A DNA stretch of 64,000 nucleotides from Stratiformator vulcanicus (GCF_007744515.1 NZ_CP036268.1:634482-698481), one strand, 5' to 3'. Shown: positions 26,629 to 36,265, numbered from the stretch's first letter. Notes: generated by a model not told the origin, from the sequence alone. Program-made: numbers and translations.

Positions 26629-26931
26629 ATGTTGAGCAAATTTGTCAGCGGGTTGGCTCTCGTCGCCTCGCTGCTGTTCGTGGGGTCGATCGCTCGTCAC
26701 GCCCTGATTCCGGCAACAGGACCGATTCTCGCATGGAAGTGCGAAACCTGCGGAGCGGGCAACGCGATCCGCTCCGATGCACTGGCTGACCCGGAGTGTC
26801 GCCGCTGCGGTCATTTCGATACCGGCGTTGTCAGTTTCGCAGTGCGGGACACCGACGCGCCCGATTCGACCGGGGAGACGGCCGTCGTCGTTGCCGCATC
26901 GGAAAGCGGACCGGCAGCCGTCATTCGATAG
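26629..26931 (+). CDS. small membrane-anchored zinc-ribbon protein, copy 2
   Basis: The 100-residue product starts at the ATG at 26629, eight bases after GGAGG; a GTG at 26623 is too close to that site. It repeats the plan of the gene at 26065: one hydrophobic helix (about 5-22), then ILAWKCETCGAG (Cys38, Cys41) and PECRRCGHFD (Cys57, Cys60), again with 15 residues between the two CxxC pairs. The C-terminal 35 residues are acidic, Ala/Thr-rich and lack a motif. The two genes are likely paralogues after tandem duplication, though outside the cysteine frame they share few residues. The function is unknown. Confidence 0.65.
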   Translation: MLSKFVSGLALVASLLFVGSIARHALIPATGPILAWKCETCGAGNAIRSDALADPECRRCGHFDTGVVSFAVRDTDAPDSTGETAVVVAASESGPAAVIR

Positions 26932-27019
26932 GCCGGGCTCGGTGATCAGGCATCGGGTTCGCAGCTACCGGGCCTGCTCTTGGACGCGAACGAACTGTGG
27001 CGGGCGACCCCGAGGCGTC

Positions 27020-27937
27020 TCACGCGGTCGCCATGGCGGACTCGAGTCGGCGGGCCAGCGTTACGTAGGTGTCGCGAGGCGCGTTCATTTTTTGAAGCTC
27101 ATCTTCGATGACTCCGGCGATCGCCTCGAGATCGAACGCAGGCCACGCCCGGTCGAGTTGGATGAGCTGATTCAATCCGTTCGGCGATTGGCGAATCGCG
27201 TCCGGAAGTAACGAGGACACGGCTACCGCCGCTGCCGGGGAGCGGCCAATTTCCTTGTCGGCCATCAATCGCAGTCCGTGGTGGTGATAGGCCACGCAGG
27301 CAACGAGTTCTTCCGGAAAATCCCATTGGCGAAGCAGTTGCCCGGCGGCCACGGCATGGTCCCACTTCAGCGACTGCCGCTCCCGTTCGTCGAGCCGCCG
27401 CTCCGACGCTTTTGACTGAGCGGCCAACAGATCGACATAGTGATCCGTCATCTCATTGGCGAGCGTGGGCAGCAAAAAGTCCTGAAGCATTCCGCCGGCG
27501 AACGCGACATCGGGATCGGCCTTCAGCAGTTTCGCAAATTCGCGGGCGAACAACGCCCGTTCGAGATTTGCGGTCCAAAACGTTTTCAGGTGAATCAGCC
27601 GAGACTCTCGCGTTTTCATTGCTTTGTCGACGGCCGCACTTAGGACGAACAGCTTTGTCGTTTTCAGTCCGAGCAGCGCAATCGCCTGCGCGGCGGTCGC
27701 GATTTTGCGAGTCAGGCCCGATGCCGCTCCGTTGACCTGCTTGAGCAATTCGCATGTCAGCCCGCCGTCCGACTCGATGATCGAGCCCAATTCCTTCGCG
27801 GTGACATCTTCCGATTTCGAACGCTGAGCGAACTCGATCGCGGCATGTGGAAGCACTGGGAGCTTCACATTTGGCGGGATTTTCGATTCCGATGTCGCCC
27901 CGAGTACGGAGTCGAGTCGGCTATTCCAGTCGATCAT
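27020..27937 (-). CDS. HDOD-domain protein
   Basis: The 305-residue protein carries an HDOD domain (about residues 20-220): LPVLPHAAIEFAQRS, IIESDGGLTCELLKQVNGA, TAAQAIALLGLKTTKLFVLS and later WDHAVAAGQLLRQWDFPEELVACVAYHHHG. HDOD domains look like HD phosphohydrolases without the metal site and are used in signalling and regulation of motility or stress in many bacteria. There is no second output domain. The gene is divergent from the caspase-fold gene, 171 bases apart, so the two may share a regulatory region; this does not prove a common role. Confidence 0.88.
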   Translation of the reverse strand: MIDWNSRLDSVLGATSESKIPPNVKLPVLPHAAIEFAQRSKSEDVTAKELGSIIESDGGLTCELLKQVNGAASGLTRKIATAAQAIALLGLKTTKLFVLSAAVDKAMKTRESRLIHLKTFWTANLERALFAREFAKLLKADPDVAFAGGMLQDFLLPTLANEMTDHYVDLLAAQSKASERRLDERERQSLKWDHAVAAGQLLRQWDFPEELVACVAYHHHGLRLMADKEIGRSPAAAVAVSSLLPDAIRQSPNGLNQLIQLDRAWPAFDLEAIAGVIEDELQKMNAPRDTYVTLARRLESAMATA

Positions 27938-28108
27938 GAAGTTTTTGGCGGGACAGTTTTGGCGGGACGGTACGGTTCAAAAGTCTTGCTCCCCTAGCAT
28001 AGATTACGAATTCAACTCCGACCGTGAATTGCGTGCGATCGCAGTAGAAATCGCGATCAACTTCATCGACTCACCACTTTCAACTCCCCCGGCCCGACCG
28101 AACCGACA

Positions 28109-29476
28109 ATGCGAGCGCTCGTCGTAGGAATCGGGCAGACCCAAAAAGAGGCGGCACCGCGGACGCCATACGCGTCTGGAGCGGCCGAGGCGATCGCCAC
28201 TGCGTTACGCACCCGCGATGCCGGCATCGCGATCACCCGGCTGATCGACCATGAGGCAACAGGCGACGCACTCTGCAAAGCATTCGGCGAACTGTCTGCT
28301 GGAGCGAATGGCAACGAACATGGCATCGTCTACTTCTGCGGTGCCGCCCGGGTGGTCGAGCACGAGATCGAACTGCTGTCGGCCGACGGACGTTGGATTG
28401 CGCTCGCAGCGGGACTCAGAAAGCTTTCTGATCAACCCGTCACCCTGTTTCTTGATCTTACCGCAGCAGACGATGCCGATGGGCTGAGCGGATTGCCGAC
28501 GACCGCGGACGCCATCTGCGTTTTCTCGCCGAAGTGGGTCATTGCGGTGGCCGATGACGGTCAATCGATCTCACACGTGAGCGGTGTGGAGCAGGCACGC
28601 ATTTGGAGCCATCACGTCGCAGAAGCCATTGTCGGCGATTTGTCCTCCGTAACCGATCGCACAGGATCGCTGACGGCCAAGCGATTTGATTCCGCGATCC
28701 GGTCGGCGACCAAGAGATCGCTCCGTGAGGCTTTCACATCGAAACGGATTCAGCATCCCGCCGTCTATCAGGGAAATCCGAAGGCGAAATTATTGCCGCC
28801 GCCGGGAGCCGTTGATTCGGCCGAATCGCACGGCGCGACGATTCGCTTGGCGGTGAGCCGCGAACTTTCAATCCGCGATCTGTCGGGCTTCGCACGAAAC
28901 TACTCCGTGCCGCAAACTTGGAATCGGTCCGGTCGGCAATTTCTTAATGAGTGCGCTGCGGCTGATTTAAAGAACCGCATCGAAGAAGTCACCCGCCGCA
29001 GCCGCCGAGCCTTTCGCTGGAAGCGGCAGGATGTCCGGACGCTCGACCCGATAGAAGGTTCGGCATCGGTCGTGACCCCGGACTTCACGTTTTCGGTTAC
29101 TTGCACACCGATTTCATCGCTGTCGTCCGGCTGCATTTGCTGGCAGGAAACGGTCGAAGAGATTGCCGAACCTGATCTGTGTTTGGGAGAGAAGTTCCAG
29201 GGCGTATTCGGCGCGAATTTTCATCGTCTCACGATGAACTTAAGAGAATCAATCTCGGTGCCGGAACTGATCGATAAGATCGAAAACGAAATGCCCCGCT
29301 CCGTTCAGAGTTTGGATTATCCACCGGAAGCAGACCGCTGCGAATTTCAATTGCGGGGCTCGAAGCTGACCGCCGGGATCGACGGCAGCTCCATTTCAAT
29401 CACTGCCGAAACGGAATTCTCAGCCGCTGAATTAATGACGGCACTATTCGAATTTCAAACTGCACTGCAAGCGTGA
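28109..29476 (+). CDS. caspase-fold (peptidase C14-like) protein without catalytic His/Cys
   Basis: The 455-residue protein begins directly with the first strand of a caspase-like domain (RALVVGIGQ, residues 2-10). It goes on through SGAAEAIATALRT, ITRLIDHEATGDALCKAFG, HGIVYFCGAARV (71-82), LFLDLTAADD (113-122), ICVFSPKWVIAV, IWSHHVAEAIVGD and HPAVYQGN near residue 222, the order known from bacterial C14 proteins. The catalytic motif SGHG is CGAA here (Ala79 in place of His) and the D-x-C motif is DLT (Thr118 in place of Cys), so it should lack protease activity. Residues ~240-455 form an unrecognised domain with mixed beta/alpha character. There is no signal peptide. It may be a regulator or decoy for active caspase-like proteases. 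The fold call is fairly firm. Confidence 0.7.
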   Translation: MRALVVGIGQTQKEAAPRTPYASGAAEAIATALRTRDAGIAITRLIDHEATGDALCKAFGELSAGANGNEHGIVYFCGAARVVEHEIELLSADGRWIALAAGLRKLSDQPVTLFLDLTAADDADGLSGLPTTADAICVFSPKWVIAVADDGQSISHVSGVEQARIWSHHVAEAIVGDLSSVTDRTGSLTAKRFDSAIRSATKRSLREAFTSKRIQHPAVYQGNPKAKLLPPPGAVDSAESHGATIRLAVSRELSIRDLSGFARNYSVPQTWNRSGRQFLNECAAADLKNRIEEVTRRSRRAFRWKRQDVRTLDPIEGSASVVTPDFTFSVTCTPISSLSSGCICWQETVEEIAEPDLCLGEKFQGVFGANFHRLTMNLRESISVPELIDKIENEMPRSVQSLDYPPEADRCEFQLRGSKLTAGIDGSSISITAETEFSAAELMTALFEFQTALQA

Positions 29477-29534
29477 GCGGCTTGCTCCATTGCTCGCTCT
29501 CGACCTCTTTCGGTTAGAACGAAATTTTCTTTAA

Positions 29535-31124
29535 TTAGCGATTGCCGAGTACAAAGTCACGAAGTCCTTGGGGCGATTGCGGAGCCTCGACTGCGGTCAA
29601 TCCCCCGCTAAGCACGAGTCCGTCGATCTGCACGGCGGCTTGGTTGGCGGCCACGAGTACGTTGACGTATTCGAGGTTGGTCTTGAAGAATTGCTGCCTC
29701 GCGGTCAGTACTCGTAAGAAGTTAAATTGTCCCGCCCGGTAGCCCTGATCGATGAGATCGAGCGTGCGATCGACTTTCGGAATTAACACATCCCGATAAG
29801 TTTCGGCCTGCTGGCGAGCGCGGTCATAGTTTTGCATCGACACCGCCAATCGATTCGACAGGTTGCGACGAATGCGGTCGACCTCAAATGCGTTACTCGC
29901 CAGTTCTGCCTGAGCGGCGGCGATATTCCCCTGATTGCGATTGTGGCAGGGCAACATAACGGTCGCCTGCACGTTCGCGATCGTCACGTCTGCGGCGTCG
30001 TCATAGGCAACGCCCGCCTGCGTGGTGACGTTCGGAATTTCCCAGCGTTCCTGTAACGCAACGTTATTCCGCGAGCGTTGAATTCGCGTCGACGCCCGTT
30101 GGATTTCCGGGCTGTTCGCTATTAAGCGTTCATAGGCAATTTCGAATTGATGCTCGGGCAACTCCGTCGCCTCGAGACTGCCGTGCAAAATGACGTCACC
30201 GAGGGAGTCGACTCCCATGAAGCCGGCGAGCTGACGTTTCGCCGCCTCAAAATCGATTTCTGCATTGCGGAGCAGAATTTGAATTTCGGCAAGTTGCGTT
30301 TCGGCTTGAAGTTTGTCGGGTAAGCCGGCTTCTCCCGCTTTCACAATCGCATCGGTGCTTTCGAGACCTTTCAGCGAGATCGCATCGAGTCGTCGGGCGA
30401 TCTCGACTCGTTTTTGTGCGCCCAGGGCCTGATAGAACGCGGATCGAACGTCATTCAAAACGCGTTGACGCTGCGTCTGGTAAATCCAATTGGCTTCCTG
30501 TGCGTCCCACGATCCGACCGATCGGGCCAGCCCCAATTTGTCGGCGGTCACGAACAACTGTGAAAGCATGACCCCCTGCTGCCCGGCGGCCCCATCAATC
30601 CCAATTTCGTTGCCGGAATAGATGAGTTGCGTGTTGGGCTTAAGCCCCTGCTGAACAGCCATGCCGTTCGCAGAGCGCTTTTGCCATGCCGCGATTTGCA
30701 GCGTGGGGTTTGACGCGAGAGCCGTCGCCTCCGCTTCATCGAGCATTAGCGAGCGATGCTCGGATCGGGAGGCCGGTGGGTCGTCGACAATGAACTCATC
30801 CGATTCCCGGTCGGCCGGACTCGGAGGCAGCGCCGCGATGCTGAAGTCTTCGTAAGCGATTGTTCGGATTGAATCGGCTTCAGAAACTTCGCTCGCTGAG
30901 CTTTCGGGCGCGAAATTCGATTGATCTGCTGAGGCGACCTCTATGTTAATCTTCGCCAAACCGCTCGTTGATTTCGCGGGACTTTCTGCAAGGTGATTCG
31001 CGACTCGATCGTTCGTCGGCTCTACAGAGACGTCAGTTCGCGTCTTCGCCACGTCGACCGTCGTGCATGACACCGCAGCGATCAGCAGTAAGACCGTGGC
31101 GGCCATCAGCGGCGTGCGATACAT
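29535..31124 (-). CDS. TolC-family outer membrane lipoprotein (CzcC-like)
   Basis: The 529-residue protein starts at the ATG at 31124 behind GGGGAGACGGCC. It has a lipoprotein signal (LMAATVLLLIAAVSC, Cys20) and a Ser/Glu-rich linker to about residue 120. The outer membrane factor domain then has both usual halves: LMLDEAEATALASNPTLQIAAWQK and LARSVGSWDAQEANWIYQTQ, and a second half with IAYERLIANSPEIQRASTRI and KVDRTLDLIDQGYRAGQFNF. The GYRAGQFNFLRVL element is typical of CzcC/CusC-like proteins of metal or drug RND pumps. No RND pump or adaptor gene is next to it, so it probably works with parts encoded elsewhere. It converges on the caspase-fold gene with 58 bases between. Confidence 0.87.
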   Translation of the reverse strand: MYRTPLMAATVLLLIAAVSCTTVDVAKTRTDVSVEPTNDRVANHLAESPAKSTSGLAKINIEVASADQSNFAPESSASEVSEADSIRTIAYEDFSIAALPPSPADRESDEFIVDDPPASRSEHRSLMLDEAEATALASNPTLQIAAWQKRSANGMAVQQGLKPNTQLIYSGNEIGIDGAAGQQGVMLSQLFVTADKLGLARSVGSWDAQEANWIYQTQRQRVLNDVRSAFYQALGAQKRVEIARRLDAISLKGLESTDAIVKAGEAGLPDKLQAETQLAEIQILLRNAEIDFEAAKRQLAGFMGVDSLGDVILHGSLEATELPEHQFEIAYERLIANSPEIQRASTRIQRSRNNVALQERWEIPNVTTQAGVAYDDAADVTIANVQATVMLPCHNRNQGNIAAAQAELASNAFEVDRIRRNLSNRLAVSMQNYDRARQQAETYRDVLIPKVDRTLDLIDQGYRAGQFNFLRVLTARQQFFKTNLEYVNVLVAANQAAVQIDGLVLSGGLTAVEAPQSPQGLRDFVLGNR

Positions 31125-31364
31125 GGCCGTCTCCCCGGAGTTCGTGCGTCGATCCCATCGCGGTCGATGACGGCTCTTCAGCTCGAATCGCATCGACGAC
31201 TACTGACAGGGAAACCGCTCGAATCGCGGCATTCGCTATCCTTCGTATCATCGTCGAATCACGAACGACCGGCACAGTAGCGCGCGATGAACCGGCGGAA
31301 CCGATATAGACCTCACAAACGGCCCAATTGGCAGCGATTCGCCAATGCTCGCGGACGGGCTGTT

Positions 31365-33131
31365 TCAGTCTGCGTCCTTGAGTCGCTCAAGCTCTTGGAT
31401 CAGAGCGCGTTCGACACGGCGCTCGCCGATCAGTGGTGCAAGGGTCACTTTGCGACCGTCTTTCAGGAGCGCTTCGATCGTGTGTAGTTTTTTGTCGCCC
31501 ACGGAGGACTTGTTCCCCGAGATCGCAATGCGGGCGATGTCGAAACTTTCAAACTCGACCGGCGAGGTCGGCCATAGGCTCCAGCTCGAGCGGACGCTCC
31601 AATAACGGCCGTCAATGCGAATGCGCGATGTCCTGAGCCAAAGTTCGAGTGTGAACCACACAATCAGCAGGCTAAATAGCATTGTGGCCCCACCGATGAT
31701 CAAGCCGGGGAAAATTCCGCCGAAGAGCAACAAGCCGATCCCGATTCCCGTAAAGATGAGCGACATCAACGACGCTCCGAGTGCCGGGGCGAGATGCCTG
31801 GCCGGTGGGATGATCAGGTGCAGTGACTCGTGGTTACTGCGTTCGACACGCAGGCCGTCGCGTCGCATGAGGTCTTCAAACGGCAACTCCGCCTCAGGTG
31901 ATTCTTCAAAGACCGCATCTTCAGTCACCTCTTCTCGGGAGTCTTCGGTTCTAAAGACTGGAACTACGAATTCGGAGTGGTAGTCGATGCCCGGAGTCTC
32001 AGCGGTGGCGGAGAGCTTCCAACTCACACTTCCGCCGGTGAACTCTTCGGTCTGCGGTTCGTCAAAAGGGATTGTGAAGACAACGGGAATCGCCGTCCGT
32101 TCGTCATCGGCCCGGCTGAGGGTTTCGGTGATGCTCCTCTCAGACGACCAGACAACGGTCTCCTTCGTACTGTCACCGCTCTTGTGTTTGCGGACGCAGG
32201 ATAGTTTTAACTGGTAGGCGTCGTCGTCCGGATTGATTCGGGCCGGGCACAGGATCACCCCGGCGAGTCGTCCGCCGATCACGCCGGGATTTGAGGCCAT
32301 TTCAAAAACCGAACGACCGTACTTACGCAATTGCAGAAATTTATAGCCGGCGAAACCTAAAATCCCGACCCCAACCGCGTTAAATGCGAGGATGATCAAC
32401 GGCACGAACCAAGGGACATCGTCGTCCATAAATATCATAATCGCGATCGGCGCGCTGATGCTTTCCCACATCAGTCCGAAAACGAGCGCGGCGTACATCG
32501 CGACATTGTTGGACGATTGAATAACGCCTTCGGCCCATTCCGGTTTTTGCAGCCAGGGCTTGTCCGGATACGATTCTTCGAGAACTTGTTCTCGCTTGGC
32601 TCTCGACATCGAATAGATGGCGAACGCAATCATTCCGAACCCGGCCCCGCCGAATGCACCGACGAAGGCGAGGTGGAAGATGATCATCTCCCAACGCAAC
32701 GTGCGGTCGAGTACGGAGGCGGTTGGATCGGCCGGGTCGAAATAGGCTGTTGTCGGTTGATCGCTGTTGAGATGCGGCTTTAGTCGCTCGTGCAACTCTT
32801 CGTGGAAACGGCCAACATTATCGGAACCGGAGAAGACCGTCACGCGGTCGCCGTGATACTCGCGACCCAGAACCTCGTAATCGTATTCGGCGACGACCTG
32901 ATAGGTCGTTGAATCATCCCCGCGATGTTCTTCCAGTTCGAGATGAGTGATCCAGGCATCGGTCTCGCGCCACGATTGCATCGTGGAGTAGTCCCACAAC
33001 CCGGTCGCGACGCGATAAGCCATGAACACGCCGACCGCGGCGAAGGGCAACGCGAATAGCACGAGGCAGCCGACGCCGGCTTTAGATGACTTCGAAGATT
33101 TTTGCTTTGATCGATTGCCCAGAAACTTCAT
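31365..33131 (-). CDS. DUF3592 membrane protein
   Basis: The 588-residue protein has an N-terminal membrane helix (19-44), then a DUF3592 unit (WRETDAWITHLELEEH, YDYEVLGREYHGDRV, YFDPADPTASVLD), three further helices between about 148 and 262, a central soluble part (~265-430) and a second pair of helices around 435-490. The C-terminal ~100 residues are a soluble domain with FDIARIAISGNKSSVG. DUF3592 proteins occur in many bacteria and have no assigned activity. It is probably a single gene; 240 bases separate it from the TolC-like gene downstream. No motif points to an enzyme. Confidence 0.78.
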   Translation of the reverse strand: MKFLGNRSKQKSSKSSKAGVGCLVLFALPFAAVGVFMAYRVATGLWDYSTMQSWRETDAWITHLELEEHRGDDSTTYQVVAEYDYEVLGREYHGDRVTVFSGSDNVGRFHEELHERLKPHLNSDQPTTAYFDPADPTASVLDRTLRWEMIIFHLAFVGAFGGAGFGMIAFAIYSMSRAKREQVLEESYPDKPWLQKPEWAEGVIQSSNNVAMYAALVFGLMWESISAPIAIMIFMDDDVPWFVPLIILAFNAVGVGILGFAGYKFLQLRKYGRSVFEMASNPGVIGGRLAGVILCPARINPDDDAYQLKLSCVRKHKSGDSTKETVVWSSERSITETLSRADDERTAIPVVFTIPFDEPQTEEFTGGSVSWKLSATAETPGIDYHSEFVVPVFRTEDSREEVTEDAVFEESPEAELPFEDLMRRDGLRVERSNHESLHLIIPPARHLAPALGASLMSLIFTGIGIGLLLFGGIFPGLIIGGATMLFSLLIVWFTLELWLRTSRIRIDGRYWSVRSSWSLWPTSPVEFESFDIARIAISGNKSSVGDKKLHTIEALLKDGRKVTLAPLIGERRVERALIQELERLKDAD

Positions 33132-33249
33132 GAGACTCTTTCAAAGTCGTGCCGTATCCGTCGGCAAGAACGCACGATTTGCTCTTCGGATCACCGGTTC
33201 TTAAGTCTCAACAGGCAGTTCGACAATGCGGGTCTCGATAAAATGAAAA

Positions 33250-33280
33250 AACGGGTGAGACCGCGGAGGCCTCACCCGTT
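33250..33280 (-). terminator. terminator of the rpsB-tsf operon
   Basis: AACGGGTGAG (33250-33259) pairs with CTCACCCGTT (33271-33280). On the minus strand TTTTTCATTT follows, starting inside the stem's A-T end. It lies 30 bases past the tsf stop codon. The plus strand also has CTTTGTT after the stem, so it may work both ways. Confidence 0.8.
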
Positions 33281-33310
33281 CTTTGTTCAGTCTTGCGATG
33301 CAAAATCGAA

Positions 33311-34147
33311 TCAGGTTCCGATCGTCCACAGCTTGAACGACTTCGCCTTGAGGCCCTTCTCAGCGAGTGCCTGCTTGACGGTCTTGCTGTCGTCTTTGGC
33401 GAAGGGCTGAAAGACGAGCACGCCGGCTTCGACGTAGAACGCTTTCATCCGGCCATCGACGATCTTCTCGATGATGTTTTCCGGCTTGCCGGTCGCGCGG
33501 GCTTCTTCGGAAAGTCGTTCCCGCTCGGCTTTGACCTCTTCCTCCGGCAAATCTTCAGCGTGCGTGCATTTCGGTCGCAGGGCGGCGATGTGCATCGCGA
33601 CATCCCGCATGACCTGCTCGTCGGGGCTGTCTCCTTCGGCCTGAAAGAGGACGCCGACCTTGTGGTTGTGATGCACGTAACCGGCGACCGGACCTTCGAG
33701 CTTGCAGACGTTTTGGACGACGATCTTCTCGCGGATTTTGCCCGACATCTCGTCGAACAGTTCCTGCAATGTTTTGCCGCTGCCGTCGGGAGCCTGCTGG
33801 CCGAGCAGTTCCTCAGGTGTATCGGCACCGGGGCCTTCAACGACCTGCTTCAAGCAGAGTTCGCCGAAACCGACGAGATGCTCCGACCCGGAGACCGGTT
33901 CGGACTCGCATTGAATCTCGACCATCGCGGCCGACGAGAGGTCGTCTGCGACGTGCTGGAAGATTCGGCCCTCGGCCGTGACGTTACCGGCACGGTCGGC
34001 GAGCTTGCCCTTGGATCGCTCGCGAAGCCACTCCATGGCCTGCTCTTCGTCGCCGTCGGAGGCGACGAGGGCTTTCTTACATTCCATCATCGGGAGGTCG
34101 GTGCGCTCCCGGAGTTGCCGCACCGCGGCTGCGGTAATTTCGGCCAT
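33311..34147 (-). CDS. tsf: translation elongation factor Ts
   Basis: EF-Ts exchanges GDP for GTP on EF-Tu. The 278-residue protein starts at an ATG behind GAAGGAGAATGAATT. The N-terminal UBA-like domain and first signature are clear ([22 protein letters not shown]), then the core begins at [20 protein letters not shown]; later [14 protein letters not shown]-like and [17 protein letters not shown] segments close the dimerisation part. The usual second signature region (GRIG/GKIGVLVE) is present in altered form as [16 protein letters not shown]. It follows rpsB by 89 bases, the widespread arrangement. Confidence 0.96.
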   Translation of the reverse strand: MAEITAAAVRQLRERTDLPMMECKKALVASDGDEEQAMEWLRERSKGKLADRAGNVTAEGRIFQHVADDLSSAAMVEIQCESEPVSGSEHLVGFGELCLKQVVEGPGADTPEELLGQQAPDGSGKTLQELFDEMSGKIREKIVVQNVCKLEGPVAGYVHHNHKVGVLFQAEGDSPDEQVMRDVAMHIAALRPKCTHAEDLPEEEVKAERERLSEEARATGKPENIIEKIVDGRMKAFYVEAGVLVFQPFAKDDSKTVKQALAEKGLKAKSFKLWTIGT

Positions 34148-34236
34148 AATTCATTCTCCTTCGACTCATGAGACGCCGGTGCTGTGCCGCCGCGTCTGCT
34201 TTGATGAAATCCTTAGTTCCGCGAAGTTCGCGAACG

Positions 34237-34983
34237 CTACTTGATCGACGGGATCGCTCGCGGCTCATCGCCCTGCTCTTCGGCCTGATCCTTATCGGGC
34301 ACTTGCGTTTTCTCGCCCGAGATCGACTGTGACAGGAAGTCGGCCACCAAACGGATCGACCGGATGCTATCGTCGTTGCCCGGGATCGGGAGCGAAACCT
34401 TGTCCGGATCGCAATCGGTATCGATCAGAGCGACAGTGCGAATCCCGAGAATGTTCGCCTCGTTGACCGCGTTGTGCTCTTTGTTCGGGTCGAAGATCAC
34501 CAGGCATTCGGGCGGCCGCGTCATCGTGCGGATGCCGTTGAGGTTCCGGTGAATCTTGCGATATTCCCGCATCAGCCGCGACTGAGCCTTCTTGGAATAG
34601 GTCGCGAACTCGCCGCTTTCCTGCATCTTTTCCAGTTCTTCGAGCCGCTTGAGTCGCTGGCGGATCGTCCGGAAGTTGGTCAGCGTGCCGCCGAGCCAGC
34701 GCTCGGTCACATACGGCATTCCACAGGCTTCGGCTGCTTCGCGAACCGGCTCGGCCGCCTGTCGCTTGGTGCCCACGAACAGGGCTTGCCCGCCGCCTTC
34801 GGTGACCTGCTGAAGATATCGACGAGCCCGCAGCAGACCGCGAACGGTCTCTTTGATGTCGATAATATGAATCAGGTTTCGGCGACCATAAATGTATGGT
34901 CGCATTTTGGGATTCCAGTTGCTCGTGCGGTGCCCGAAGTGGACGCCGGCTTCCAGAATCTCTTGCGCAGAAAGGTCCGCCAT
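34237..34983 (-). CDS. rpsB: 30S ribosomal protein S2
   Basis: The 248-residue protein has the S2 signatures: [22 protein letters not shown] near the start and [24 protein letters not shown] in the second half, followed by [26 protein letters not shown]-type residues that contact 16S rRNA. The ATG at 34983 follows GAGGAATTTGATCA. Its C-terminal ~25 residues are acidic and probably extend from the ribosome. It is first in a two-gene operon with tsf; its leader of at least 100 bases could hold the S2 autoregulatory site, which I could not identify by eye. Confidence 0.97.
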   Translation of the reverse strand: MADLSAQEILEAGVHFGHRTSNWNPKMRPYIYGRRNLIHIIDIKETVRGLLRARRYLQQVTEGGGQALFVGTKRQAAEPVREAAEACGMPYVTERWLGGTLTNFRTIRQRLKRLEELEKMQESGEFATYSKKAQSRLMREYRKIHRNLNGIRTMTRPPECLVIFDPNKEHNAVNEANILGIRTVALIDTDCDPDKVSLPIPGNDDSIRSIRLVADFLSQSISGEKTQVPDKDQAEEQGDEPRAIPSIK

Positions 34984-35212
34984 TGATCAAATTCCTCGCA
35001 GGCACCACAGGGACTCGACCTGCTCCGGCCGGGCGATCGTCGCAAATCATGCGACAGTAACGCCTTGTGCCTTCGCCGTTTTAAGCAGGCCGCGCGGAAC
35101 GGTTGACCCGTCCCGTAAGGGTTCGCGGATCGTAGTCGACCGCGGTCGAGGGGTCAAACCGTCGCGGTCGGTGGTCGCGGATCAATTTCGAAAGAACTCT
35201 GTGCTATTTCTT

Positions 35213-35338
35213 GGGTGGCCGGGGGCGGCGCTTTCGCCGCCCCCGGAACGCGATATCTCGGATTTCGATGGTCTCACGATGGCGGCGTCAGTGACAAGTT
35301 CCCTGTGGGCGTCGTAAAAACGCCGCCCATAGCCACCC
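35213..35338. repeat. long GC-rich inverted repeat upstream of rpsB
   Basis: CCGGGGGCGGCG (35219-35230) pairs perfectly with CGCCGCCCCCGG (35235-35246) over a CTTT loop. Further on, 35321-35338 is the reverse complement of 35213-35230 at 15 of 18 positions. The structure fills the gap between the cyclo-ligase stop (35445) and rpsB start (34983) and could end transcription of the former or be a palindromic intergenic element. The rest of this 460-base gap, including the rpsB promoter region at about 34990-35200, shows no gene. Confidence 0.6.
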
Positions 35339-35444
35339 TCCGTCACTCCTGATCCGCGCGAACTGATCCACTATCCGGTGGGCTTGTGTTACTCAGTCAG
35401 ACACGGGCAGTAGAAACCGCGGGAACAGATTTGAAGCCAGGATT

Positions 35445-36065
35445 CTATGAGGAATGCCGACCCGCCTCGGTGAGCACCGCGTGCACCCGCCGGTCGTGCT
35501 CTCCGGTCGGCAAATCCGGGACGATTTGGCACTCGAAGGCGAGGCCGATCAGATGGCACTCCCGTTTCACCTCGGCCAAGAGCCGGTCGTAGTAGCCCTT
35601 GCCGTAGCCGAGTCGATCACCGGCGAGCGTGAATGCCACGCCGGGAACCAAAGCGAGATCGACCTCGTGCGGATCGATTCGTCGCTCCGCCCGGGAACGC
35701 AATTCGACATCGGGTTCGAGGATTCCGTACTTGCCCGGCTTGAGCTCCGCCATGTCTCGGAGATGAAACAGTGCGAGCGTTCCGTCGTCCCGGCACCACG
35801 GTACGGCGATCCGTTTGGGTGACTTCAATGCTATCGGCAGGACATCGCGGGTGCGGACCTCACTGCGGATGTCGACGTAAAACAGGACCGTTCGGGCGTC
35901 GCGATATTCGGCCATCGCAAGAGCACGGTTCAGAATCTGACGGCTGACGGGGTCTTTGTTCGGCTGCCGCGTTCTTCGGGCCAGCACTTCGCGTCGGGCA
36001 GCCGCCTTTTTGAGACCGATTTCGTTCTGAATTTCGATTTCGATCGGGTCTTGTGCGTCACTCAT
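35445..36065 (-). CDS. 5-formyltetrahydrofolate cyclo-ligase
   Basis: The 206-residue enzyme turns 5-formyltetrahydrofolate into 5,10-methenyltetrahydrofolate with ATP, recycling an otherwise idle folate form. The nucleotide-binding block PGVAFTLAGDRLGYGKGYYDR (residues ~141-161, quoted here without break only in part: RLGYGKGYYDR) is diagnostic. The basic N-terminal helix KKAAARREVLARR and ALKSPKRIAVPWCRDD are also typical. The ATG at 36065 is the natural start. It is divergent from sucA, with 200 bases between. Bacterial names for this gene vary (ygfA, fau, yqgN), so no symbol is given. Confidence 0.93.
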   Translation of the reverse strand: MSDAQDPIEIEIQNEIGLKKAAARREVLARRTRQPNKDPVSRQILNRALAMAEYRDARTVLFYVDIRSEVRTRDVLPIALKSPKRIAVPWCRDDGTLALFHLRDMAELKPGKYGILEPDVELRSRAERRIDPHEVDLALVPGVAFTLAGDRLGYGKGYYDRLLAEVKRECHLIGLAFECQIVPDLPTGEHDRRVHAVLTEAGRHSS

Positions 36066-36265
36066 GTCGGTCTTGGGAGGGTCGGCGGGCGATGCGGCCC
36101 GAACGTCTATTTCGAGATTTCTGAGCCGTCGGCCCGTTCTCAGCCTGCCCGAGCTTCCCTAAATAGAATAAATTGATACGAATGCATGTGTCGTCGCGAC
36201 ACGCATCCGGCTATTGAATCGCCCGGTGGCCGAGCCAACCCCGTTAGCCCCGCTGAATCGCCCCG

